From Methylobacterium adhaesivum (GTDB lineage Bacteria > Pseudomonadota > Alphaproteobacteria > Rhizobiales > Beijerinckiaceae): a stretch of 64,000 nt of DNA. The stretch lies in contig NZ_BPQD01000011.1 of assembly GCF_022179065.1 (NCBI RefSeq), positions 1 through 64,000 of the forward strand, read 5' to 3'. A program made the translations under genes and the position numbers. Shown here piece by piece: positions 8,799 to 15,880 of this stretch. The notes under the pieces are model-generated. The model did not search any database. It was not told where the DNA came from and saw only the letters and a list, made by a program, of their open reading frames with translations. Position 1 is the first letter of the stretch. Each line of letters opens with the position of its first letter.

Positions 8799-8982
8799 GG
8801 ACGACGCGTCCCGACATGCGCAGCGATCCGTCCCGGTCGGGGGCCGTGGAAAACGCGGGCCGTCGTGGGGGGCGCCGCCGGATCATGCACGACGAGGCGA
8901 CGGGAGATCCCGAACAGCCGGCGCGGACGTCCTCCCGGGCGATGGCGAACGATAAATCCGGTCATCTCAGGTTTAATTTCCT

Positions 8983-8996
8983 GTCTTATAAAAGAT
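8983..8996. promoter_or_regulatory. GntR-type operator candidate, copy 1
   Basis: The 12-bp near-palindrome TCTTATAAAAGA, flanked by G and T, recurs as TCTTATATAAGA at 18600 and TCTTATACAAGA at 18750. It lies 4 bp before a possible -10 element of the ABC importer operon. Size and symmetry suit a HutC-type GntR dimer; the regulator at 24111 is the likeliest binder, by inference. Confidence 0.6.
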
Positions 8997-9168
8997 AGCT
9001 ATTATATTTACAGGAAGGATCGTGCTTGGTATCCAGGGAGTGCGACGAACGATTCCGCCCCTGCCCGGACCCTGGGCGCCGGTGGAACAGGCGTCCGATC
9101 GAAAAGCGGCTCAAGACCGCTCGTAAAATCAGCATCGCCGCCATGCGCGTGGCTTAAGGGAGGATGTA

Positions 9169-9963
9169 ATGAGCTTGGCAACAGGCTTGCCATCGAACTT
9201 CGCTGAGCCTCTGCTTGAAGTCGATGGCGTCACGCTGCAATACAAGACTCCCCATCACCTCGTGACGGCGACCTACCGGGTCAGCTTCAAGGTCTTTCCG
9301 AGCGACCGGTTCGTCCTCCTCGGGCCCTCGGGATGCGGGAAATCCACCCTCCTGAAGTCCGTCGGCGGGTACATGGCGCCGACGGAAGGCCAGATCCGCC
9401 TCAAGAACCAGGCCGTCACCGAGCCCGGCCCGGACCGGATGATGGTGTTTCAGGAGTTCGACCAGCTCCTGCCCTGGAAGACCGTGCGCCAGAACGTGGC
9501 CTTCGCCCTCGAAGCCTCGGGGCGCCTGACGGGCCGGGCCGCCGACGAGCGGGCCATGCACTATATCGACAAGGTCAACCTCTCGGCCTTCGCCGACAGC
9601 TATCCGCACATGCTTTCGGGCGGCATGAAGCAGCGCGTGGCCATCGCCCGGGGCATGGCGATGGAGCCCGACATCTTGCTGATGGACGAGCCCTTCGCGG
9701 CCCTGGACGCGCTGACGCGCCGGCGCATGCAGGACGAGCTCCTGGCCCTGTGGGAGGAGACGCGCTTCACGGTGCTGTTCGTCACGCACTCGATCCCCGA
9801 GGCGATCAAGATCGGCTCGCGCATCCTGCTGCTCTCGCCCCATCCCGGCGAGGTGAAGGCCGAGCTCAACACCGCTGGCTCGCCCCAGGAAACCCTGCTG
9901 CTGGAGCAGCGCATCCACCAGATGCTGTTTTCCGAAGAGATCAAGGAGGCGGAGAATGTCTAG
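9169..9963 (+). CDS. NitT/TauT-family ABC transporter ATP-binding protein
   Basis: A 264-residue ATPase with Walker A (GPSGCGKST), Q-loop, the signature LSGGMKQR, Walker B (ILLMDEPFAALD) and a switch His in FVTHSIPEA. The pattern is that of SsuB/TauB proteins, which energise uptake of sulfonates, nitrate or related anions. It overlaps the permease gene by 8 bp. A TCTTATAAAAGA operator lies upstream and the same motif precedes suyA and tauE, so an organosulfonate substrate is likely. The exact substrate cannot be read from the sequence. Confidence 0.9.
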   Translation: MSLATGLPSNFAEPLLEVDGVTLQYKTPHHLVTATYRVSFKVFPSDRFVLLGPSGCGKSTLLKSVGGYMAPTEGQIRLKNQAVTEPGPDRMMVFQEFDQLLPWKTVRQNVAFALEASGRLTGRAADERAMHYIDKVNLSAFADSYPHMLSGGMKQRVAIARGMAMEPDILLMDEPFAALDALTRRRMQDELLALWEETRFTVLFVTHSIPEAIKIGSRILLLSPHPGEVKAELNTAGSPQETLLLEQRIHQMLFSEEIKEAENV

Positions 9964-10855
9964 GACCGCGAAGGTGCTCATGTCCCCCCTCATCCTCCGC
10001 CCCGCCCGCCCCGAGATCGTCCGCGAGACCGGGGGCGCCTATGGCGGCGCCATCGTCGAAAAGCCGCTCTCGACGGTCGAGCGCCTCTACAACCACGCGT
10101 GGCTGCGTAAGCTCGTGATCCTGTCGGTGCTGGCCCTGATCTGGGAGGCCTATGGGCGCTTCCTCGACAACGACCTCCTGTTCCCGACCTTCTCCGCCAC
10201 GGTGACGGCCTTCGCCCACGGCGTCGCGGACGGGACGCTGGTGCTGCGGGCCTGGGGCTCGATCAAGGTCCTGCTGATCGGCTACGCCCTCGGGATTCTC
10301 CTGGCGACCCTGCTTACCGGCATCGCCATCAGCTCGCGCATCGGCACCGACTTCCTCGAGACGATGACGTCGATGTTCAATCCCCTGCCGGCCATCGCGC
10401 TCCTGCCCCTGGCGCTGATCTGGTTCGGCCTGGGCAACGGCAGCCTCATCTTCGTGCTGGTCCATTCGGTGACCTGGGCCATCGCCCTGAACACCCATTC
10501 GGGCTTCCTTTCGGTCAGCCGAACCCTGAAGATGGTCGGGCGCAATTACGGTCTGCGCGGCAGCCGGCTCATCACCAAGATCCTGATCCCGGCGGCCTTC
10601 CCGAGCATCCTCACGGGCCTCAAGGTCGGCTGGGCCTTCGCCTGGCGCACGCTCATCGCGGCGGAACTCGTCTTCGGCGTCAGCTCGGGCTCGGGCGGCC
10701 TCGGCTGGTTCATCTTCGAGAACAAGAACATGCTCGACATCCCCAACGTCTTCGCCGGACTGCTGACGGTGATCCTCATCGGCCTGTGCGTCGAGAACCT
10801 CATCTTCCAGACCATCGAGCGGCGCACCCTGCAGCGCTGGGGCATGCAGGCGTAG
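9956..10855 (+). CDS. NitT/TauT-family ABC transporter permease
   Basis: A 299-residue inner-membrane protein with about six helices and the EAA-like loop near ILIPAAFPSILTGLKVG, as in SsuC/TauC. The first 60 residues are cytoplasmic and longer than usual for the family. It overlaps the ATPase gene, indicating translational coupling. The cognate binding protein is not directly downstream: it lies beyond the divergent GntR gene at 11828. The split suggests the importer and its binding protein may be controlled separately. Confidence 0.9.
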   Translation: MSRTAKVLMSPLILRPARPEIVRETGGAYGGAIVEKPLSTVERLYNHAWLRKLVILSVLALIWEAYGRFLDNDLLFPTFSATVTAFAHGVADGTLVLRAWGSIKVLLIGYALGILLATLLTGIAISSRIGTDFLETMTSMFNPLPAIALLPLALIWFGLGNGSLIFVLVHSVTWAIALNTHSGFLSVSRTLKMVGRNYGLRGSRLITKILIPAAFPSILTGLKVGWAFAWRTLIAAELVFGVSSGSGGLGWFIFENKNMLDIPNVFAGLLTVILIGLCVENLIFQTIERRTLQRWGMQA

Positions 10856-10952
10856 GGGCTCTCACGAAACGCCCGCGGCACGGCCGGGCTCAGGGCGAGC
10901 ACCGATCGTGACCGGGCGCTTTGCGAGGCACGCGTGGTCCGGTCGGGTGTGC

Positions 10953-11723
10953 TCAATCGAGGTCGGAGCGGTAGGCGAGCGCCGCCGTCCAGCTCTGGCG
11001 GTACTCGATCGGGGCGCCCGTCAGGGCCACGGCGACCCGGCACACGAGGAGCAGGGGCGTCTCCGGCGGGCAGCCGAGGGCCTCCGCGATGGCCGGGCTC
11101 GCCCGGTCGGTGGCGATCGTGTCGCGTGCCCGTGCCACGGTCTGGCCGCAGCGCGCTTGGTAGAGCACGTAGATCTCCTCCAGCATGTCGGTGCCCGGCT
11201 CCGCGTTCAGGGCCGCGAACGGTTCCGCCGGCAGCGCGATGCGCTCGTAGATCAGCGGCACGCCGTCCTCGCTGCGGGTGCGCAGGAGGACCAGCACCTT
11301 CGCCCCCGCTCCGAGCCCAAGGGCAGCCCGGTCCCGCGCGTCGGCGCGTGCCGTTGCGGCCGCGAGGACGTGGGCCACGGGGCGCAGCGGCCGCCCGTCG
11401 CCATGGACGAAGCGCAGGAAGCGGAAGCGCGAGCGGTCGCTCGAATGGGGCACCACCTGCGTGCCGCGCCCGTGCTGGCGCTCCAGCAGCCCCTGCCCGA
11501 CGAGGTCCTCCATGGCCTTGCGGATGGTCCCGATGGAGACGCCGAGGTCGAGGGCCAGCTGCGGCTCGCTCGGTAGATAGCCGCCGGGCTTCCAGGTCCC
11601 GTCCACGATCCGGCGCAGCAGCAGGTCGCGCGCCTGCAGGTAGAGCGGGCGGCTCGCCAAGGGTCCGGCCGGCACTTCGGGAGAGTTGTGGGGTTGGGCG
11701 ACGCTGGGGGAACGGCTCGACAT
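10953..11723 (-). CDS. GntR-family (HutC/UTRA) transcriptional regulator 1
   Basis: A 256-residue regulator with an N-terminal winged helix (RPLYLQARDLLLRRIVDG, LPSEPQLALDLGVSIGTIRK) and a C-terminal UTRA ligand-binding domain ending in YRQSWTAALAYRSD. It shares architecture and several motifs with the second GntR at 24111, suggesting duplication. It is divergent from the solute-binding protein gene, and a perfect palindrome (TCATATATATGA) lies 8 bp upstream of its own start. It probably represses both itself and the dehydrogenase operon until an organic acid ligand appears. The ATG at 11723 was preferred because the residues upstream do not fit a GntR domain. Confidence 0.88.
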   Translation of the reverse strand: MSSRSPSVAQPHNSPEVPAGPLASRPLYLQARDLLLRRIVDGTWKPGGYLPSEPQLALDLGVSIGTIRKAMEDLVGQGLLERQHGRGTQVVPHSSDRSRFRFLRFVHGDGRPLRPVAHVLAAATARADARDRAALGLGAGAKVLVLLRTRSEDGVPLIYERIALPAEPFAALNAEPGTDMLEEIYVLYQARCGQTVARARDTIATDRASPAIAEALGCPPETPLLLVCRVAVALTGAPIEYRQSWTAALAYRSDLD

Positions 11724-11730
11724 TATGAAC

Positions 11731-11742
11731 TCATATATATGA
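11731..11742. promoter_or_regulatory. Palindromic operator candidate between gntR 1 and the binding-protein gene
   Basis: TCATATATATGA is a perfect 12-bp palindrome followed by a partial repeat (CATATGA). It lies 8 bp from the GntR start and 86 bp from the binding-protein start. It differs from the TCTTATAnAAGA family, so it is a candidate site for the adjacent GntR protein. Confidence 0.5.
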
Positions 11743-11827
11743 CATATGACCATTGACAGGGGTCGACGCGAGGCTATCGTGGCCCTCGGCACCGGACCAG
11801 AGAATTCGGGCGGACGAGGAGGAACAC

Positions 11828-12844
11828 ATGGCGCTCGGTCGTCTCATCCGGCTCTGCGGAGCCGCGGCCCTGGTCTCTGCGGGCCTTGTGGCGAGCGCGG
11901 GCGCCGCCCGGGCGGAGGCCTCGGTGGTGCGCCTCGCCAAGCAGTTCGGCATCTCCTACCTGCCGCTCACCGTGATGGAGGAGGAGCGCCTCCTCGAGAA
12001 GCACGCGCAGCGGCAGGGCCTGGAGCTGAAGACCGAGTGGCTGCGCTTCACCGGCGGCTCCGGCATGAACGAGGCCCTTCTCTCGGGAAACCTCGACTTC
12101 GCCGCCGGCGGCGTCGGGCCGATGCTGACGATCTGGGGCCGCACCCAGGGCAACCTGAAGGTCAAGGGCGTGGCGGCGCTCAACGCCATGCCGCTCTGGC
12201 TGGTCTCCGTGAACCCGGCGGTGAAGTCGATCAAGGACTTCACCGACAAGGACAAGATCGCCCTGCCCACGGTGAAGAGCTCGATTCAGGCGATCACCCT
12301 GCAGATGGCCGCCGAGAAGGCCTTCGGGCCCGGCCAGCAGGGCCGCCTCGACCCCTTCACGGTCTCGATGGGACACCCCGACGCGCAGACGGCGATGCTC
12401 GGCGGCCGTTCCGAGATCACCGCGCATTTCGGCGCGCCGCCGTTCCAGGAGGTCGAGCTGAAGGATCCCCGCGCCCGCAAGGTCCTCGACAGCTACGACG
12501 TGCTGGGCGGCCCCCACACCTTCAACCTCGTCTGGGCGAGCAGCCGCTTCGTCTCCGCCAACCCGAAGATCGTGGCGGCCTTCCGGGGCGCCCTCGATGA
12601 AAGCCTGGCGCTGATCAAGGCCGAGCCGGCCCGGATCGCCGCCCTGTGGATCAAGGCGGAGAATGCCAGGCTGAGCGAGGCCGAGGCCATGGAGATCATC
12701 CGCGCGCCACAGACCCAGTGGACCAGCGCGCCCCTGAACATGCTGGCCTATCTCGACTACATGAACCGCGCCGGCCTCGTCTCCGCCAAGGCCGCGGACC
12801 AGGGCGAGCTGTTCTTTCCCGGCGCCGCCAAGGCGGAGCGCTGA
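11828..12844 (+). CDS. NitT/TauT-family ABC transporter substrate-binding protein
   Basis: A 338-residue periplasmic protein with a Sec signal peptide (hydrophobic core CGAAALVSAGLVASAGAA, likely cleavage after ARA near residue 29). The mature part resembles SsuA/TauA/NrtA-like proteins (KQFGISYLPLTVMEE near the start). A GAGGAGGAAC ribosome binding site supports this ATG. It starts the operon that continues into the dehydrogenase and fumarase-like genes, with only 4 bp before the next gene. The ligand transported is therefore probably the substrate of those enzymes. It would work with the ATPase and permease at 9169-10855. Confidence 0.88.
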   Translation: MALGRLIRLCGAAALVSAGLVASAGAARAEASVVRLAKQFGISYLPLTVMEEERLLEKHAQRQGLELKTEWLRFTGGSGMNEALLSGNLDFAAGGVGPMLTIWGRTQGNLKVKGVAALNAMPLWLVSVNPAVKSIKDFTDKDKIALPTVKSSIQAITLQMAAEKAFGPGQQGRLDPFTVSMGHPDAQTAMLGGRSEITAHFGAPPFQEVELKDPRARKVLDSYDVLGGPHTFNLVWASSRFVSANPKIVAAFRGALDESLALIKAEPARIAALWIKAENARLSEAEAMEIIRAPQTQWTSAPLNMLAYLDYMNRAGLVSAKAADQGELFFPGAAKAER

Positions 12845-12848
12845 AGCC

Positions 12849-13649
12849 ATGAACGCGCCCTTCCCCGCCCCGTCCCCGACGGAGTCTACGGTCGACGCCG
12901 CGCCCGGCGCGATGCTGACGGTGCGCATCCGGCGAGACGGCGGCTTCCAGGCCTTCACCGTGGCGCGCCGCCCGGCGCAGACGGTCCTCGACGTCGTCAC
13001 CGAGATCCAGCGCGAGCAGGACCCGACGCTGGCCTACCGCTTCGCCTGCCGGGTCGGCATGTGCGGCTCCTGCGCCATGATGGTGAACGGCCGGCCGCGC
13101 TGGACCTGCCGCACGCGGGTCGCGGCGGTGGCGGAGGGCGACGGCCTGACCCTGGAGCCCCTGCGCAACCTGCCGGTGGTCAAGGACCTGGCCGTCGACA
13201 TGGAGCCGTTCTTCGCGAAATGGACGGCGGCGCACGGCGCCTTCGAGCCCGGCGCGGTGCCGGCCGACGACTTCGCCGTGGTGGCGCCGGAGTCTCCCGA
13301 ACGCCGCGCCGTGGATGCCGGCATCGAGTGCATCAATTGCGGCGTCTGCTACGCCGCCTGCGACGTGGTGGCGTGGAACCCGGACTATCTCGGCCCGGCC
13401 GCCCTCAACCGGGCCTGGACCCTGGTGAACGACGTCCGCGACCGGGGCCAGGACGCGCGCCTCGCGGCCGTGTCGGGGGATGCCGGGTGCCAGTCCTGCC
13501 ACACCCACATGAGCTGCACCGAGCATTGCCCGAAGGCCCTGGCGCCGACCTTCGCCATCGCGGGCCTCAAGCGCGCCACCGCCCGGGCCGCCCTGAAGCG
13601 GTTCGGGGCCCAGGCTTTCCGGGGCCCGTCCGGCCGGAGGCCGTCATGA
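12849..13649 (+). CDS. Succinate dehydrogenase/fumarate reductase-like iron-sulfur subunit
   Basis: A 266-residue electron-transfer subunit. The plant-type [2Fe-2S] site is C67, C72, C75 and C87 (CRVGMCGSC). The C-terminal ferredoxin-like part has C161, C164, C167 and C171 (CINCGVCYAAC) and C217, C223 and C227 (CHTHMSCTEHCP), giving the [4Fe-4S] and [3Fe-4S] clusters of the family. It would pass electrons from the flavoprotein at 15880 to quinone through the two membrane subunits. It is distinct from ordinary SdhB in its transport and sulfonate context, and its gene overlaps the next by 4 bp. The physiological direction is unknown. Confidence 0.88.
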   Translation: MNAPFPAPSPTESTVDAAPGAMLTVRIRRDGGFQAFTVARRPAQTVLDVVTEIQREQDPTLAYRFACRVGMCGSCAMMVNGRPRWTCRTRVAAVAEGDGLTLEPLRNLPVVKDLAVDMEPFFAKWTAAHGAFEPGAVPADDFAVVAPESPERRAVDAGIECINCGVCYAACDVVAWNPDYLGPAALNRAWTLVNDVRDRGQDARLAAVSGDAGCQSCHTHMSCTEHCPKALAPTFAIAGLKRATARAALKRFGAQAFRGPSGRRPS

Positions 13650-13975
13650 GCCCGATGCTCTACCTCGCCCAGCGCGGCACCGCCGTGATCCTGGCCATGG
13701 CCGTGGCGGTCCATCTCGGCACCATCCTGTACGCCGTGCGCGGCGGCCTCACCGCCGGGGAGATCCTCGGGCGCACCCAGGGCAACGGCGCCTTCCTGGC
13801 GTTCTACGGGATCTTCGTGGTCGCCGCGGCGATCCATGCGCCCATCGGCCTGCGCAGCATCCTGCGGGAGTGGACGCCCTGGCGCGGCCGATCCCTCGAT
13901 GGGGCGATGCTTGCCGTCTCGGCGCTCCTCGCCGTGCTCGGCCTGCGCGCCGCCCTCGCGGTCTACCTCGCATGA
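13646..13975 (+). CDS. SdhC-like membrane anchor subunit
   Basis: A 109-residue protein with three hydrophobic helices (starting VILAMAVAVHLGTILYAV) and His residues in AVHLGTI and AAIHAPIG that could ligate haem b. It overlaps the iron-sulfur gene by the ATGA arrangement and the next membrane gene likewise. Its sequence is not a close match to housekeeping SdhC, so the assignment rests mainly on position, size and membrane topology. Confidence 0.7.
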   Translation: MSPMLYLAQRGTAVILAMAVAVHLGTILYAVRGGLTAGEILGRTQGNGAFLAFYGIFVVAAAIHAPIGLRSILREWTPWRGRSLDGAMLAVSALLAVLGLRAALAVYLA

Positions 13976-14346
13976 GCGCCGGGACCCGAGCCTCCCCCCT
14001 GCCCCGGCGCGTGGCCGCGCGTCCGCACGCCGGCTTCGCCGCCGCCCTCCTGCATCGCCTGTCGGGGATCGCGCTGGCGCTGTTCCTGCCGATGCACTTC
14101 ATCGCCCTCGGCACCGCGCTCCAGGGCGCCGACCGGCTCGAGAGCTTCCTCGGGCTGACCCATAACGGCTTCGTGCGCACGGCCGAATGGGGCCTCGTCA
14201 GCGCCCTGGCCCTGCACATGGTGCTGGGGCTGCGCGTGCTCGCCCTCGAGTGGTTCGCCACTGCCGAGCGGACGGCGCTCATCGTCTCGACCTGCGTGGC
14301 GACGGCGCTCGCGGTGGGACTGCTGTTCCTCCTCGGCGGCGCCTGA
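13972..14346 (+). CDS. SdhD/SdhC-like membrane anchor subunit
   Basis: A 124-residue membrane protein with three helices. The segment LLHRLSGIALALFLPMHF resembles the SdhC signature HRxSG and has the HF histidine often used for haem b. A further His occurs in ALHMVLGLR. It overlaps the preceding anchor gene by 4 bp. Together the two small proteins supply the quinone-reducing membrane domain for the flavoprotein/iron-sulfur pair. Confidence 0.75.
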   Translation: MSAGTRASPLPRRVAARPHAGFAAALLHRLSGIALALFLPMHFIALGTALQGADRLESFLGLTHNGFVRTAEWGLVSALALHMVLGLRVLALEWFATAERTALIVSTCVATALAVGLLFLLGGA

Positions 14347-14373
14347 GCCCCGACCCCTCACACGGAGACCGGC

Positions 14374-15246
14374 ATGGACCTCGACCTCACCGAAGTCGAA
14401 GCGGTGTGCAAGGACCTCTACGTCCGCGCCCTGAAGCTGCTGCCCCCCGACATCAAGGCGGGTTTCGCCGACCTCGCGCGCGCGGAGACCAGCGCCACCG
14501 GCCGGGCGATCCTCGGCACCATGGTCGAGAACATCGCGGTGGCCGAGCGCACCCGCAACATCCTGTGCCAGGACACCGGCATCCCGATCTACAACGTGGT
14601 GATCGGGCGGGGCGTCCGCGTCGAGGGCGCGGACCTGAAGGCCGCGATCCGGCGCGGCTGCGCGCGGGCCACCACCGAGCATTCCCTGCGCTCCTCCGTG
14701 GTCCACCCGATCACCCGCGTGAACGAGCAGACCTCGTGCGGCATCCGGGTGCCGATCATCCATGTCGATTTCGACGACCGGCCCGACACGCTCTCCATCG
14801 AGATGATCCCGAAGGGGTCGGGCTCGGAGAACGGCTCGTTCCTGCAGATGCTGCTGCCCTCCGACGGCATCAACGCGGTCAAGCGCTTCGTCATCGACCG
14901 GGTGATCGAGCTCGGCGGCCGCGTCTGCCCGCCGACCATCGTGGGCGTCGGCATCGGGGGCACATCGGACCTCTGCATGCACCTCGCCAAGGTGGCGGCG
15001 ACCCGCAAGCTGCGCACCGCCTGTTCCGACCCGGAGGGCGCGCGGATCGAGGCCGAGCTGTCGCGCGCCGTCAACGAACTCGGCATCGGCCCACAGGGGC
15101 TCGGCGGCCGCTCCACGAGCTTCGCGGTCCATGTCGAGGTCGCCGCGACGCACATCACCCAGAACCCGGTGGCGGTGAACATCCAGTGCCATTCGGCCCG
15201 TCGCGCCAAGGCGACCTTCACCCCGGGCGGCATCGCCTTCGAGTGA
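14374..15246 (+). CDS. Class I fumarate hydratase/tartrate dehydratase-like alpha subunit
   Basis: A 290-residue subunit of an oxygen-sensitive [4Fe-4S] hydro-lyase. Recognisable family segments are LCQDTGIPIYNV with its cluster Cys, TSCGIRVPIIHVDF, and NIQCHSARRA near the C-terminus. Two-subunit enzymes of this family include fumarase, L-tartrate dehydratase and related dicarboxylate hydratases. It is separated from the membrane gene by 27 bp and paired with the beta subunit downstream. Neighbourhood with sulfonate genes suggests that a substituted fumarate may be the substrate; this is inference. Confidence 0.85.
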   Translation: MDLDLTEVEAVCKDLYVRALKLLPPDIKAGFADLARAETSATGRAILGTMVENIAVAERTRNILCQDTGIPIYNVVIGRGVRVEGADLKAAIRRGCARATTEHSLRSSVVHPITRVNEQTSCGIRVPIIHVDFDDRPDTLSIEMIPKGSGSENGSFLQMLLPSDGINAVKRFVIDRVIELGGRVCPPTIVGVGIGGTSDLCMHLAKVAATRKLRTACSDPEGARIEAELSRAVNELGIGPQGLGGRSTSFAVHVEVAATHITQNPVAVNIQCHSARRAKATFTPGGIAFE

Positions 15247-15274
15247 TCCATGCGGCGTCCGGGAGGGCAGAGCC

Positions 15275-15880
15275 ATGCACCACGTTCTCGACATGCCGAT
15301 CGACGCCGCGCAGGCCCGCGCCCTGCGGGTCGGCGACACCGTCACCCTGCGAAGGACCCTGTTCGGCATCCGCGACGCGACCCTGATCCACATGTTCGAC
15401 CGGGCGCGCCGGACGCATCTCGCTCTAGCCGGCCACGCGGTCATCCACACCGCGCCCAACGTCCACCGCGTGCCGGTCTCGGCCGAGGCTCCCGTCGGCT
15501 ACGCCCCGTTCTGCATCGGCACCACCACCTCCATGCGGATGGAGCGCTTCACCGACGCGCTGATGCGGCGGGAAGGCGTGCGCCTCATCGTCGGCAAGGG
15601 CGGCATGGGCCCCCAGACCCTCGCGGCCTTCGCCGAGCAGGGCGGCGCCTACCTCGCCATCGTCGGGGGCGCCGCCGCCCTGGAAACCACCTGGATCGAG
15701 CGGATCGACGACATCGACCTCGACGATCTCCATCCCGAGAGCCTGTGGAAGTTCGCGATCCGCGATTTCGGCCCCCTCCTCGTCGGCATGGATTCCCACG
15801 GCGGCTCGCTTTTCGCCGACGTCCAACGCGACGTCGCCGGCCGGCGCGACGCCGTCATCGCGAGCCTGGGAGCCGCCTGA
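15275..15880 (+). CDS. Class I fumarate hydratase/tartrate dehydratase-like beta subunit
   Basis: A 201-residue beta subunit with the typical start (RALRVGDTVTLRRTLFGIRD), the GKGGMGPQTLAAF motif and LWKFAIRDFGPLLVGMDSHG. It completes the hydro-lyase with the alpha subunit 28 bp upstream. Its stop codon overlaps the start of the flavoprotein gene (TGATG), so hydratase and dehydrogenase are translationally linked. That strongly suggests consecutive reactions on one substrate. Confidence 0.85.
   Translation: MHHVLDMPIDAAQARALRVGDTVTLRRTLFGIRDATLIHMFDRARRTHLALAGHAVIHTAPNVHRVPVSAEAPVGYAPFCIGTTTSMRMERFTDALMRREGVRLIVGKGGMGPQTLAAFAEQGGAYLAIVGGAAALETTWIERIDDIDLDDLHPESLWKFAIRDFGPLLVGMDSHGGSLFADVQRDVAGRRDAVIASLGAA

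Larger units (their letters stand above)
8711..9168. other. Divergent regulatory region between cydA and the ABC importer
   Basis: No gene is supported in these 458 bp. The cydA-proximal part carries the FixK-type box (8785-8798). The importer-proximal part is AT-rich, with the TCTTATAAAAGA palindrome (8984-8995) followed at once by a TATTAT element (9000-9005) that could be a -10 box. The palindrome is therefore placed to act as a repressor operator for the importer operon. A GGGAGG ribosome binding site precedes the ATG at 9169. Confidence 0.5.
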
